From assembly GCF_900100535.1 (NCBI RefSeq), contig NZ_FNDG01000008.1, positions 124,001-188,000 of the forward strand: a stretch of DNA of 64,000 nt. The letters are read 5' to 3'. Origin of the DNA: Phytopseudomonas flavescens (GTDB taxonomy: Bacteria; Pseudomonadota; Gammaproteobacteria; Pseudomonadales; Pseudomonadaceae). The notes under the pieces are model-generated. The model made no database searches and had not been told where the DNA came from. It saw only the letters and a list, made by a program, of their open reading frames with translations. Within the stretch, counting starts at the first letter, position 1, and each line of letters begins with the position of its first letter. Shown one piece after another: positions 43,955 to 53,310 of this stretch. A program made the position numbers and the translations under genes.

Positions 43955-45514
43955 TTAGTGCAAATTGGGAAAAGTTTGGTGCAGCAAGGCGGTGTCTTTG
44001 AGCAGTGCGGCAGCGCTCGCGATGTCCGGCGCCAGCCAGCGGTCCTGCTCATAGGCCGGGACCACTTCACGCAACAGGCGCCAGGCGCTATCGGTGCCTG
44101 CGCCGAAGCGCCGGTCCTTGAGAAACTCGAAGGCCTGGGCCGCCAGCAGGTACTCGATGGCGAGAATCTGGGTCACGTTGGCCAACAGCTGATGCAGCTT
44201 GAGCGCGGCATTGGTGCCCATGCTCAGGTGATCTTCCTGCAGGCCCGAGGTGACGAAATTGTCGAGCACCGCCGGTTGCGCCAACTGGCGGTTTTGCCCG
44301 CACAGCGAGGCGGCGACGTACTGCACGATCATCATCCCGGAGTTGACCCCGGGGTTGCTGACCAGGAACGCCGGCAAGCCGCTGACGTGCGGGTTGATCA
44401 GACGGTCGAGGCGGCGCTCGGCCACCGAGCCGATTTCGGCCATGGCAATCGCCAGCATGTCCGCCGCCAACGCCACTGACTGCCCGTGCGGGTTGGCCTG
44501 GGACACCACGCGGTAGTTGTCCGGGGTGCCGAGTACCAGCGGGTTGTCGGTGGCGCTGTTGAGTTCGGTCTCGATCTGGCGAGTGGCATGCTCCACCTGG
44601 TCGCGTGCTGCGCCGTGGATCTGCGGGATCGAGCGGATGCTCAGCGCATCCTGGGTGCGAATGCCTTTGCTGCTGGCGATCACTTCACTGCCATCGAGCA
44701 AGGCGCGCAGGTTGATACCCACGTGCTGCATGCCGGGGTGCGGCTTGAGGGCGATGATGGCTTCGTCGAACGCGTCGATCTGGCCACGCTGGGCCTCGAA
44801 ACTCATGGCGCCGATCACGTCGGCCCATTGCAGCAAATGGTGCGCATCGGCCAGGGCCAGGCAGCTCAGGCCGGTCATGCACGGCGTGCCGTTGACCAGG
44901 CACAGGCCGTCCTTGGCACCGAGTACCACCGGCTGCAAACCTTCTGCGCTCAGGGCCTGTTGTGCGGGGACGATCTGGCCACGGTAGCTCACGTGGCCGA
45001 CACCCAGCAGGGCCACACCGACGTGCGCCATATGGGTCAGATAACCCACCGAACCCTGGGACGGCACCTGCGGCGTAATGCCGTGGTTGAGCAGCGCCAG
45101 CAGCGCCTCGACCACCTGACGATGAATGCCGGATCTGCCGTGGCTGTAATTGATGATGGCCGCGCAGATGATCGCCCGAACCTGCTCGTCGGCCAGTACC
45201 ACACCAACGCCACAAGCATGGCTGAGCAAGGTGTTGCTCGACAACCGGCTCAGTTGTTCGTCCTCGAGCGAGACGTTGCACAGCGCGCCCAGCCCGGTAT
45301 TGACGCCATAGGCGCGCTCACCACTGGCGACGATGCGCTGCACGATGGCCTGGGCATTGTCGATGCACGCCCAGGCCTGGCCCGAGAGTTCAAGCACCGC
45401 GCCGTGGCGGGCGACGGCGACCACGTCCTGCCAGCGCATTGGGGCGTCGGCGATGACGACTTTTTCAGCCTGGGACAGCGTTCGTCTCTCGAACTTGATC
45501 GTTGCACCGCTCAT
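43955..45514 (-). CDS. Aromatic amino acid lyase family protein lacking the MIO tripeptide
   Basis: 519 residues of the HAL/PAL/TAL family. The catalytic-Tyr segment AYGVNTGLG (Y69) and the GSVG stretch (154-157) are conserved, but the Ala-Ser-Gly-Asp that should follow is missing: it reads GSVGYLTHMAHVG where HutH has [15 protein letters not shown]. There is no frameshift; the flanks align closely. It therefore cannot build the usual MIO cofactor. Start at ATG 45514, overlapping the hutV stop as TGATG; a GTG three bases earlier is possible. Function unknown: a different chemistry, a binding or regulatory partner of HutH, or an inactive subunit are options. Confidence 0.85.
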   Translation of the reverse strand: MSGATIKFERRTLSQAEKVVIADAPMRWQDVVAVARHGAVLELSGQAWACIDNAQAIVQRIVASGERAYGVNTGLGALCNVSLEDEQLSRLSSNTLLSHACGVGVVLADEQVRAIICAAIINYSHGRSGIHRQVVEALLALLNHGITPQVPSQGSVGYLTHMAHVGVALLGVGHVSYRGQIVPAQQALSAEGLQPVVLGAKDGLCLVNGTPCMTGLSCLALADAHHLLQWADVIGAMSFEAQRGQIDAFDEAIIALKPHPGMQHVGINLRALLDGSEVIASSKGIRTQDALSIRSIPQIHGAARDQVEHATRQIETELNSATDNPLVLGTPDNYRVVSQANPHGQSVALAADMLAIAMAEIGSVAERRLDRLINPHVSGLPAFLVSNPGVNSGMMIVQYVAASLCGQNRQLAQPAVLDNFVTSGLQEDHLSMGTNAALKLHQLLANVTQILAIEYLLAAQAFEFLKDRRFGAGTDSAWRLLREVVPAYEQDRWLAPDIASAAALLKDTALLHQTFPNLH

Positions 45515-46344
45515 CACACCACCGCCGCCCGACGTTGCACGAAACGGTCGACATACTCGTCAGCCGGCGAATGCAGAATCTCTTTTGGCGTGCCGACCTG
45601 GATCAGACGGCCATCCTTGAGGATGGCGATTCGGTTGCCGATGCGCACCGCCTCGTCGAGATCATGGGTGATGAACACGATGGTCTTGTGCAGCGTTTTC
45701 TGCAGTTCCAGCAACTGATCCTGCATCTCGGCGCGGATCAGTGGGTCGAGGGCGCTGAAGGCTTCGTCCATCAGGATGATGTCGGTGTCGGCCGCCAAGG
45801 CGCGGGCCAGGCCCACCCGCTGGCGCATACCGCCGGAGAGCTGGTGCGGGTATTTGTTTTCGTAGCCCTTGAGGCCCACGGTTTCGATCCAATGCAGGGC
45901 GCGTTCGGCGCAGACCTGCTTGGTTTCACCACGCACTTTCAAGCCGTAGGCAACGTTGTCGAGCACGCTCTTGTGCGGCAGCAGGCCGAAGCTCTGGAAC
46001 ACCATGCTGATCTTGTGCCGACGGAATTGGCGCAGAGCTTCCATGTCGAGCTTGAGGATGTCTTCGCCATCCACCAGGATCACCCCGCTGGAGGGATCGA
46101 TCAGCCGGTTGAAGTGGCGCACCAGGGTCGATTTGCCAGAGCCCGACAGGCCCATGATCACGAAAATCTCACCCGTGCCGATGCTCAGGGACAGGTCGTT
46201 GACCCCGACCACACAACCGGTTTCGCTCAACACCTGATCCTTGCTTTTACCCTGGCCGACCATGACCAAGGCATCCTTGGCGCGATGACCGAAAATCTTG
46301 AAGACGTTTTTGACTTCGATCTTGCTCACGGTTGCGTCACTCAT
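45514..46344 (-). CDS. hutV: Histidine ABC transporter ATP-binding protein HutV
   Basis: 276 residues of the ProV/quaternary amine transporter class. Walker [10 protein letters not shown], signature [15 protein letters not shown], Walker [14 protein letters not shown], switch [10 protein letters not shown]. It lacks the C-terminal CBS pair of ProV. It overlaps the permease gene by ATGA and the lyase paralogue by TGATG. It energises uptake of histidine by HutXWV, as known for this locus in rhizobia and pseudomonads; substrate by analogy. Confidence 0.9.
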   Translation of the reverse strand: MSDATVSKIEVKNVFKIFGHRAKDALVMVGQGKSKDQVLSETGCVVGVNDLSLSIGTGEIFVIMGLSGSGKSTLVRHFNRLIDPSSGVILVDGEDILKLDMEALRQFRRHKISMVFQSFGLLPHKSVLDNVAYGLKVRGETKQVCAERALHWIETVGLKGYENKYPHQLSGGMRQRVGLARALAADTDIILMDEAFSALDPLIRAEMQDQLLELQKTLHKTIVFITHDLDEAVRIGNRIAILKDGRLIQVGTPKEILHSPADEYVDRFVQRRAAVV

Positions 46345-47192
46345 TTGCTCACCTCATGCCGTGGCCGACCGTATGCCTGGGTAATGCGGTCGAAGACCAC
46401 CGCGAGAATCACGATCGCCAGACCGGCCTCGAGCCCACGCCCCACGTTGAGGGTCTGGATCCCCACCAACACGTCCTCCCCCAAGCCGCGGGCCCCGATC
46501 ATCGAGGCGATCACCACCATCGAAAGTGCCATCATGGTGGTCTGGTTGATTCCAGCCATGATGCTCGGCAGGGCCAAGGGCAACTGCACGCCGAACAGTT
46601 GCTGCCAGCGGTTGGCACCAAAGGCGTTGATCGCCTCCATGACCTCGCCGTCGACCTGGCGAATCCCCAGGTCGGTGAGACGGATCAGCGGCGGCGCGGC
46701 GTAGATCACCGTGGCGAAAATCGCCGGGACCTTACCCAGGCCGAACAGCATCAGCACCGGAATCAGGTACACGAAACTGGGCATGGTCTGCATGATGTCC
46801 AGCAGCGGCATCAGCACCGAACGCAGGCGGTTGCTGCGGGCGGAAAGAATCCCCAGGGGAATGCCGACCAGTACCGCGATCAGCGTGGCCACCAGCATCA
46901 GCGCCAGGGTCTGCATCAGCTTGTCCCACAGCCCGACCGCGCCCACCAGGAACAGCAGCCCGACAAGCACTGCGGTGGTCATCAGCTTGCGGGTCGAGTG
47001 CCAGGCAATGCCGCCGACGATCGCCAGCATCAGCCACCAGGGGGCCGCACGCAGCCCTCCTTCAAGGTTGACGATGGCCCATAGCAAGGTATCGGAAATG
47101 TGCCGGAATACATCGCCGTAATGGGTTACCAGCGAGTCGACCCAGCCATTGACCCAGTCGGCGATGGAAAAGGTGAAGCGTTCAGGAAACAT
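46341..47192 (-). CDS. hutW: Histidine ABC transporter permease HutW
   Basis: 283 residues with a ProW-like core of about six membrane helices. The conserved cytoplasmic loop is [33 protein letters not shown]. It lies between the binding-protein gene and the ATPase gene and overlaps the latter by four bases. Confidence 0.9.
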   Translation of the reverse strand: MFPERFTFSIADWVNGWVDSLVTHYGDVFRHISDTLLWAIVNLEGGLRAAPWWLMLAIVGGIAWHSTRKLMTTAVLVGLLFLVGAVGLWDKLMQTLALMLVATLIAVLVGIPLGILSARSNRLRSVLMPLLDIMQTMPSFVYLIPVLMLFGLGKVPAIFATVIYAAPPLIRLTDLGIRQVDGEVMEAINAFGANRWQQLFGVQLPLALPSIMAGINQTTMMALSMVVIASMIGARGLGEDVLVGIQTLNVGRGLEAGLAIVILAVVFDRITQAYGRPRHEVSK

Positions 47193-47261
47193 AAGCGTCT
47201 CTCGAGCAAAAGAGGTGTGGCGCAGCTACCCAAGGCCCTCATGGCCACCGAAAAGTACGCC

Positions 47262-48218
47262 CTACAAAGCCGCATCGATTTTCTTGGCGGCGTCGTCGCT
47301 CACCCATGGGTGCCAGATCTCGGGATGTTCCTTGAGAAAGATCCTGGCCAGCTTCGGCGACTCGATGCGCTCTTTGGTCATCCGGGCGAGATTCTGGTTG
47401 AGCAGGTCGATCGGCAGATTGGCCTTTTCCAACACCGCCACCAACTCCGGGGCTTCATCGTGGAAAGTCCTGGACAGGCCGACCTTGATGCTCACGCTTT
47501 TATCCACGCCTGGCTTTTCTTCCAGCTTGACCAGATCCACCTGGCCCATCAGCGGGGTTGGCGACCAGTAGTAGAAAAGAATCGGCTCGCCACGCCTGTA
47601 GCTCGACAGTACCGCTGCATCCAGAGCGGGGCCGGTACCCGGACGGAAGTTGGTGTAACTGTTCTCCAGGCCATAGCTCTTGAGCATCTCGCTGTTGTCC
47701 AGCTCACAGGTCCAGCCAGCCGGGCAGTTGTAGAAACGGCCCTTGGACGGCTCTTCCTGGTCCTTGAACACCGAGGCGTACTTGGCCAGGTCGGCGATGT
47801 TTTTCAGGTCCGGTGCCTTGGGTTCCAGCTTGCGCTTGGCGTCACCCTCGATCACATAGCGCGGCACGTACCAGCCTTCGATCGCACCTACCACCGGGGC
47901 GCCGACACCGACGACTTTGCCGGCCTTGTTCCAGACTTCGCTGCGGCCAATCCATTCTTCGGCGAAGATTTGGATGTCGTTGCTGCTCAGGGCGTTTTCC
48001 ATGGTGATGGAGTTACCCGGCAGAGTATCGGTCTGACAGTCGTAACCCTTCTCCAAGACGAACTGCAGCACATCAGTGAGCAACATGCCGCTTTCCCAGT
48101 TCAGGCCTGCGAATTTCACCGGCTTGCCGGATTCGCACCAGTCGGCCGCCTGGGCGCCAGCGCAGGCCAGCAAACCTGCAGAGAGCAAGGTGGCTAACAG
48201 GGTCTTATGCATTTTCAT
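47262..48218 (-). CDS. hutX: Histidine ABC transporter substrate-binding protein HutX
   Basis: 318 residues. Signal peptide MKMHKTLLATLLSAGLLACAGAQA, then an OpuAC/ProX-like domain beginning ADWCESGKPVKFAGLNWESG and containing LLFYYWSP-type segments (EPILFYYWSPTPLMGQVDL). The LLACAG segment is only a weak lipobox. Start ATG 48218 with GGGAG upstream; a second ATG lies two codons on. First gene of the transporter part of the operon, 69 bases before hutW. Confidence 0.9.
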   Translation of the reverse strand: MKMHKTLLATLLSAGLLACAGAQAADWCESGKPVKFAGLNWESGMLLTDVLQFVLEKGYDCQTDTLPGNSITMENALSSNDIQIFAEEWIGRSEVWNKAGKVVGVGAPVVGAIEGWYVPRYVIEGDAKRKLEPKAPDLKNIADLAKYASVFKDQEEPSKGRFYNCPAGWTCELDNSEMLKSYGLENSYTNFRPGTGPALDAAVLSSYRRGEPILFYYWSPTPLMGQVDLVKLEEKPGVDKSVSIKVGLSRTFHDEAPELVAVLEKANLPIDLLNQNLARMTKERIESPKLARIFLKEHPEIWHPWVSDDAAKKIDAAL

Positions 48219-48287
48219 TGTTTTGACGCTCCCAATCTTGAAATGGATTACGGCAGTCAGTAGGCGTCCCGCCCTGTCCACGTCCCA

Positions 48288-49733
48288 TCAGGCTTGTGCA
48301 GCCAGCCCGGTTGTTGTTGGTATGGCGCCCTGCTCTACCGGCAGGATCAGGTGATCGGGCACCGTGCCGTGCCATTTTTTTGCACACAGGAAATACAGCG
48401 CGGCCGGCAGCACCAGACCGATGATCCAGGAAATATCCACATCACCCAGCGCGTCCACCAGCGGGCCGGTGTAGAACGTGGTGGAGATGAACGGCAACTG
48501 CACCAGCACGCCGAAGACATAGACGCTGATACCCAGCAGGTTCCAGCGCCCGTAGCGGCCGTCCGGGTCGGCCAGCGCCGGCACGTCATAGCGCTCGCGG
48601 GTGATGCAGTAGTAGTCCACCAGGTTGATCGCGCTCCAGGGCGTGAAGAACGCCAGCAGGAACAAGATGAAGGACTTGAATGCCCCCAGGAACGAGTGCT
48701 GGCCGAGCAACGCGATCAGGGTCGCGGTACCGACGATGGCCAGCACGAACACCAGGCGCTGTACACGCGTGACCTCCAGGCGACCACGAAAGCCGCTGAT
48801 GATGGTCGCGATGCACATGAAGCTGCCGTAGGAGTTCAGCGTGGAGATAGTCACCTTGCCGAACGCGATGCTGAAATACAGCAGAGCCGCCGTGGCCCCC
48901 GTACCGCCCAGGCCCACGATATAGGCCACTTCATGACCGGCAAATTTCCCGTTGGACATCGCAGCGGCAAACACGCCGAGTACCATCGCCACCTGTGCAC
49001 CCACGACCGAACCTGCGCCAGCGGCGAAAAAGGTTTTCAGCGATGAAGTCTTGCTTGGCAGGTAACGCGAGTAGTCCGCCACGTAAGGGCCGAAAGCGAT
49101 CTGCCAGGAGGCCGCGAGCGACACCGCCAGCAGGAAGCTGCTCCAGCTGAAGTGGCGGATTTGCAGGAGTGCGCCGACGTCGGTCTGACTGATCAGGCGG
49201 CTGAACAGGTAGACAAAGGCAATCACGCCAAGGACGCTGGCAACGCGGCCGATGAAGTGGATCACCCGGTAACCCAGCACCGTGAGCAGCACGATGACAC
49301 TGGCGAAGATCAGGATCCCGACGCTGTCGCTGACCCCGAACAACTGGCCCAGCGCCTGCCCGGACAGCACGGTGCCGGTTGCGGTGAAACCGAGGTACAT
49401 CAAACAGACCAGTACGATAGGAATCGCCGCGCCATACACGCCGAACTGCACCCGGCTGGAGATCATCTGCGGCAGGCCCAGCTTGGGCCCTTGCGCCGCG
49501 TGCAACGCCATGACGCCGCCGCCGATGAGTTGACCGATAAACAGCCCGATCAACGACCAGAACACATCACCGCCCAGCACCACGGCCAAGGCCCCGGTGA
49601 CAATCGCGGTGATCTGCAGGTTGGCGCCCATCCACAGGGTGAACTGGCTAAACAGACGACCGTGTCTTTCCGCTTCCGGGATGTAGTCGATCGAACGCCT
49701 TTCGATCAACGGGATGGTGTCGTTTGCAGCCAT
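48288..49733 (-). CDS. NCS1 (CodB-like) permease in the hut operon, candidate urocanate transporter
   Basis: 481 residues, about twelve membrane helices, nucleobase:cation symporter-1 family: SQFTLWMGANLQITAIVTGALAV at the start and FSWSSFLLAVSLAASWQIAFGPYVADYSRYLP in the middle. In pseudomonad hut loci a transporter of this type is associated with urocanate or histidine uptake; substrate inferred from position between hutU and hutX. It lies 43 bases after hutU. Also possible: a purine or hydantoin transporter. Confidence 0.85.
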   Translation of the reverse strand: MAANDTIPLIERRSIDYIPEAERHGRLFSQFTLWMGANLQITAIVTGALAVVLGGDVFWSLIGLFIGQLIGGGVMALHAAQGPKLGLPQMISSRVQFGVYGAAIPIVLVCLMYLGFTATGTVLSGQALGQLFGVSDSVGILIFASVIVLLTVLGYRVIHFIGRVASVLGVIAFVYLFSRLISQTDVGALLQIRHFSWSSFLLAVSLAASWQIAFGPYVADYSRYLPSKTSSLKTFFAAGAGSVVGAQVAMVLGVFAAAMSNGKFAGHEVAYIVGLGGTGATAALLYFSIAFGKVTISTLNSYGSFMCIATIISGFRGRLEVTRVQRLVFVLAIVGTATLIALLGQHSFLGAFKSFILFLLAFFTPWSAINLVDYYCITRERYDVPALADPDGRYGRWNLLGISVYVFGVLVQLPFISTTFYTGPLVDALGDVDISWIIGLVLPAALYFLCAKKWHGTVPDHLILPVEQGAIPTTTGLAAQA

Positions 49734-49776
49734 GTGTATTCAACCTCTGGTGGATTGTTTTCTGAGTAGTGCTGGC

Positions 49777-51474
49777 TTACTTGATCATCGGGAGATTGAG
49801 GCCCTGCTCTTTGGCGCAGTCGATCGCGATCTGGTAACCGGCATCGGCGTGACGCATCACACCGGTGGCCGGGTCGTTGTGCAGCACGCGGGCAATGCGC
49901 TCGGCTGCTTCGTCGGTGCCGTCGCAGACGATCACCATGCCGGAGTGCTGGGAGAAGCCCATGCCCACGCCGCCACCGTGGTGCAGCGACACCCAGGTCG
50001 CGCCGCTCGCGGTATTCAGCAAGGCGTTGAGCAGTGGCCAGTCGGACACGGCGTCGGAACCGTCCTGCATGGCTTCGGTTTCGCGGTTGGGGCTGGCCAC
50101 CGAGCCGGAGTCCAGGTGGTCACGGCCGATCACCACCGGCGCCGACAGCTCGCCGCTGCGCACCATTTCGTTGAACGCCAGGCCGAGCTTGGCGCGCTGG
50201 CCCAGCCCGACCCAGCAGATGCGTGCTGGCAGGCCCTGGAAGCTGATGCGCTCGCGGGCCATGTCCAGCCAGTTGTGCAGGTGCGCGTCGTCCGGGATCA
50301 GCTCTTTGACTTTGGCGTCGGTCTTGTAGATGTCTTGCGGCTCGCCGGACAGCGCCGCCCAGCGGAACGGGCCGATGCCACGGCAGAACAGCGGACGGAT
50401 GTAGGCCGGGACGAAACCTGGGAAGGCGAAGGCGTTTTCCACGCCTTCTTCCTGGGCCATCTGGCGGATGTTGTTGCCGTAGTCGAAGGTTGGAATGCCT
50501 TCTTTCTGGAACTCGAGCATGGCTTTGACATGCACGGCCATCGACTGCTTGGCGGCCTTGATCACGGCAGCCGGTTCGGTCTTGGCGCGGGCGCGGTATT
50601 CGTCCCAGGTCCAGCCGGCCGGCAGGTAACCGTTGAGGGGGTCGTGGGCGCTGGTCTGGTCGGTGACCATGTCCGGGCGCACGCCGCGTTTGACCAGTTC
50701 CGGCAGGATTTCCGCCGCGTTGCCCAGCAGGGCGATGGAGATGGCCTTGCCTTCCTGGGTGTATTTGGCGATGCGCGCCAGGGCGTCGTCGAGGTCGGTG
50801 GCTTGCTCGTCGACGTAACGGCTGTTCAGGCGGAAGTCGATGCTGACCTGCTGGCACTCGATGTTCAGCGAGCAGGCACCGGCCAGGGTTGCGGCCAGTG
50901 GCTGTGCGCCGCCCATGCCACCGAGGCCGGCGGTGAGGACCCAGCGGCCTTTGAGGTCGCTGTTGTAATGCTGGCGCCCGGCCTCGACGAAGGTTTCGTA
51001 GGTGCCCTGGACGATGCCCTGGCTGCCGATATAGATCCAGCTGCCGGCGGTCATCTGGCCGTACATGGCCAGGCCCTTGGCATCCAGTTCGTTGAAGTGT
51101 TCCCAGCTGGCCCAGTGCGGTACCAGGTTGGAGTTGGCGATCAGCACGCGCGGGGCGTTGCTGTGGGTCTTGAACACGCCGACCGGCTTGCCGGACTGCA
51201 CCAGCAGGGTTTCGTCGTCATTCAGGTGGGTGAGGCTCTCGACGATCTGGTCGTAGCACTCCCAGTTGCGCGCCGCACGGCCGATGCCGCCGTACACCAC
51301 CAGCTCTTTCGGGTTTTCGGCCACTTGCGGGTCGAGGTTGTTCATCAGCATGCGCAGGGGCGCTTCGGTCAGCCAGCTCTTTGCGGTCAGCTGGTTACCG
51401 CGCGAGGCGCGGATTTCGGTGTCACGGGCTTTTGTAAAACAGGCCGTAACAGGTTTCTGGGTATTGTCAGTCAC
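49777..51474 (-). CDS. hutU: Urocanate hydratase
   Basis: 565 residues. NAD-dependent enzyme converting urocanate to imidazolone propionate. Family motifs include [56 protein letters not shown] and [22 protein letters not shown] start preceded by GAGGAG. First gene of the long minus-strand operon hutU-permease-XWV-lyase paralogue-hutH-hutI-hutG. The region upstream carries a HutC operator and a sigma-54-like promoter. Confidence 0.97.
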   Translation of the reverse strand: MTDNTQKPVTACFTKARDTEIRASRGNQLTAKSWLTEAPLRMLMNNLDPQVAENPKELVVYGGIGRAARNWECYDQIVESLTHLNDDETLLVQSGKPVGVFKTHSNAPRVLIANSNLVPHWASWEHFNELDAKGLAMYGQMTAGSWIYIGSQGIVQGTYETFVEAGRQHYNSDLKGRWVLTAGLGGMGGAQPLAATLAGACSLNIECQQVSIDFRLNSRYVDEQATDLDDALARIAKYTQEGKAISIALLGNAAEILPELVKRGVRPDMVTDQTSAHDPLNGYLPAGWTWDEYRARAKTEPAAVIKAAKQSMAVHVKAMLEFQKEGIPTFDYGNNIRQMAQEEGVENAFAFPGFVPAYIRPLFCRGIGPFRWAALSGEPQDIYKTDAKVKELIPDDAHLHNWLDMARERISFQGLPARICWVGLGQRAKLGLAFNEMVRSGELSAPVVIGRDHLDSGSVASPNRETEAMQDGSDAVSDWPLLNALLNTASGATWVSLHHGGGVGMGFSQHSGMVIVCDGTDEAAERIARVLHNDPATGVMRHADAGYQIAIDCAKEQGLNLPMIK

Positions 51475-51609
51475 GCAAAATACTCCTCAGCGATCAATTC
51501 AAGCCAACCCCTGGCAGCGGGCACGCCGGCCTGTGCGCATGGTTACGCGACAAGCGAATCAGTGAACGTTGCAGAGAGATCGGAGCGATCTCACACGCAC
51601 ACATATGTA

Positions 51610-51623
51610 CTTGTACATACAAG
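51610..51623. promoter_or_regulatory. HutC operator upstream of hutU
   Basis: CTTGTACATACAAG is a perfect 6+2+6 palindrome carrying the TGTA-N2-TACA core reported for HutC sites in Pseudomonas. CATATG hexamers flank it at 51602 and 51624. It lies just downstream of the sigma-54-like element, over the expected transcription start. Confidence 0.75.
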
Positions 51624-51627
51624 CATA

Positions 51628-51644
51628 TGCAATCAAAAGACCAA
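51628..51644 (-). promoter_or_regulatory. Candidate sigma-54 promoter of the hutU operon
   Basis: Minus strand TTGGTCTTTTGATTGCA: -24 GG and -12 GC at the required 10-base interval, with a perfect TTGCA at -12 but a poor match after GG in the -24 element. The expected start near 51617 falls in the HutC palindrome. Sigma-54 dependence of hutU is known in pseudomonads (CbrB/NtrC activation). Confidence 0.5.
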
Positions 51645-51874
51645 CTTGCTGGAAAGCGCTATCAGAAAAATCAAGAAGAGAGCTTCAGCCTCCAGTATCA
51701 GAAGGCTTAGCAGGGCGGCAGGGTTGCAGAGGCGTTTCGAGAGAACGCAGGAATCGGCTAGACCAGTGTGATTTCGCCCCACACTGGGGCACTTGGTAAC
51801 AAGTTGGTGCACACTAAAGAGCAGACGGGAAGTAACAGGCGTCGCGAGCGATGCCGAAGTGACGGCGTTTCGTA

Positions 51875-52444
51875 TCAGCGCGCCGTCAGTTCGATCACGC
51901 AGCAGGCAGCACTGACGACAACTTCCACCAGGGCGGAACTACCGTCCAATCGCAGGCAATCGTGCAGGCCGAGTTGGGCGTTACTACCGTCGATGCTCAC
52001 GCCCAGCGATTCGCTGACGCTGAACACCAGCACCGTTGCGGCGCAAGTGAAAAAACGCTGTTCGACGGCCAGCCACTGCAACCGGGCACCATAACGTTCA
52101 GGCGCATAGATCAGATTGAAGTCGCGGATCGCCCCGCCCAGCAAGGTGCAGGACACCTGGCTATCACCGCCGAAAGTGAATGGGTCAAGGGGTAACAGGC
52201 ATCGGGTGCTGTCACCGTCGACGCACAAGGTCATGCCATCACCCTGCAACACGGTAATCACACGCTGGTAGCCGGCAAATATCGAGAAACCGCCCGACTC
52301 GCCAATCTCGGCAATCGACAGGCGCCAACCAAAACCATCGAGTCCAACCCCTGCATCGCGGGTGATTTCTGCGGTGCTGCCGCTGCCGTTCTTCCATGGC
52401 ATGCGTGAGTAATCGCGCGCGCGAAAAACCTTCAATTGACTCAT
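51875..52444 (-). CDS. hutD: HutD family protein
   Basis: 189 residues, cupin-fold HutD/Ves family. Begins MSQLKVFRARDYSRMPWKNGSGSTAEI, the family's N-terminal signature, with GWRLSIAEIGESGGFS and FAGYQRVITVLQGDGMTL following. In P. fluorescens HutD is thought to moderate hut expression, possibly by binding formylglutamate; the mechanism is unproven. It lies seven bases after hutC, forming a hutCD unit. Confidence 0.93.
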   Translation of the reverse strand: MSQLKVFRARDYSRMPWKNGSGSTAEITRDAGVGLDGFGWRLSIAEIGESGGFSIFAGYQRVITVLQGDGMTLCVDGDSTRCLLPLDPFTFGGDSQVSCTLLGGAIRDFNLIYAPERYGARLQWLAVEQRFFTCAATVLVFSVSESLGVSIDGSNAQLGLHDCLRLDGSSALVEVVVSAACCVIELTAR

Positions 52445-52451
52445 CGCCAGC

Positions 52452-53201
52452 CTACTTTTGAAAGCGCCCTTCGAGACGGTGACGCGAGCCTGGGTGGATC
52501 AGACGCGCTGCCGTCACCGGCAGGCGACCTGACCAGGTACGCCGGCGGATCAGCAGACAGGGCTCGCCTTTTTCGATCTGCAACAACTTGCATTCGGCCG
52601 GCTCGGCCAGAATCGCTTCGACCACGTGCTCGCCTTCGGTCAGCGGTGCGATCTGGTTCAGGTAGGCGTATGGCGTCTGCAGCGTGAAATCCTGCTTTAG
52701 GTAGTCCGGCGCCACCAGCGCGTTGACGAAGCGGTCTTCAATCTGCACTGGAATACCGTTTTCGTAATGCACGATCAGTGAGTGAAAAACCTTCTGCCCC
52801 TCGCGCATGTCCAGCGCCAGTGCGCGCTCTGAACCCGCCGCCTGTTCGTCGAGCGTGATGACCTGGCAAGAGTGGCGATGGCCCCGCGCAGCAATCTCGT
52901 CAGCGATATTGTGCACTTCGAACAGCGCGGACTGGCTCTTCGGCTCGGCAACGAATGTACCCACACCCTGCATCCGCACCAGCAAGCCATCGGCCGTCAT
53001 TTCGCGCAGCGCACGGTTGATGGTCATGCGGCTGAAACCGAGCTGACTGACCAGTTCGCTCTCGGACGGCACGCGGTAATGTGGCGGCCAATTACCGCTA
53101 TCGATCTGCTGTGTGATCATCTGTTTGACGCGGGCGTACAAAGGCGCCGGACTGTCGTCCATCTTCGCGGCCAACGGGGAGACGGGAGGCGGAGTCGGCA
53201 C
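52452..53201 (-). CDS. hutC: Histidine utilisation repressor HutC (GntR family)
   Basis: 249 residues. GntR winged helix (YARVKQMITQQIDSG, VPSESELVSQLGFSRMTINRALREM, RMQGVGTFVAEPK), then a UTRA ligand domain (SALFEVHNIADEIAARGH to LLIRRRTWSG). Urocanate is the known inducer. GTG start at 53201 with AGGGA upstream; an ATG at 53162 (MDDSPAP) is possible. Divergent from hutF with a HutC-type palindrome between, so it should repress both and itself. Confidence 0.95.
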   Translation of the reverse strand: MPTPPPVSPLAAKMDDSPAPLYARVKQMITQQIDSGNWPPHYRVPSESELVSQLGFSRMTINRALREMTADGLLVRMQGVGTFVAEPKSQSALFEVHNIADEIAARGHRHSCQVITLDEQAAGSERALALDMREGQKVFHSLIVHYENGIPVQIEDRFVNALVAPDYLKQDFTLQTPYAYLNQIAPLTEGEHVVEAILAEPAECKLLQIEKGEPCLLIRRRTWSGRLPVTAARLIHPGSRHRLEGRFQK

Positions 53202-53271
53202 GGCTGATCCCTGTTCATCTGATTAAGGTGGCTAGCTTGCCGGAGTTTACCGAGCCCGCAAACACCTGTAT

Positions 53272-53283
53272 ATGTATATACAA
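53272..53283. promoter_or_regulatory. HutC operator between hutC and hutF
   Basis: ATGTATATACAA contains the palindromic core TGTA-TA-TACA (53273-53282), the same pattern as the hutU operator. It lies about 30 bases before the hutF start and 75 from the hutC start, so one site could control both divergent promoters. Confidence 0.7.
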
Positions 53284-53310
53284 CTAAAAACGCAGCAGGG
53301 TATTCGAATC

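Larger units (their letters stand above)
51475..51874. other. Control region between hutD and hutU
   Basis: 400 bases without a credible gene and visibly more AT-rich than the flanks. It holds the hutU promoter, a HutC palindrome (51610-51623) and a GG-N10-GC sigma-54-like element (51628-51644). I see no clear terminator for the hutCD transcript. Confidence 0.7.

Noticed and set aside
49714..51771. 685-codon open frame opposite hutU
   Set aside because: hutU matches its family over its whole length. The opposite frame has a low-complexity Val/Gly/Ala/His-rich composition typical of a complement shadow.
53231..53246. Possible sigma-54 element in front of hutF (TGGCTAGCTTGCC)
   Set aside because: The GG and GC are only 7 bases apart instead of 10, so it cannot be a sigma-54 promoter.
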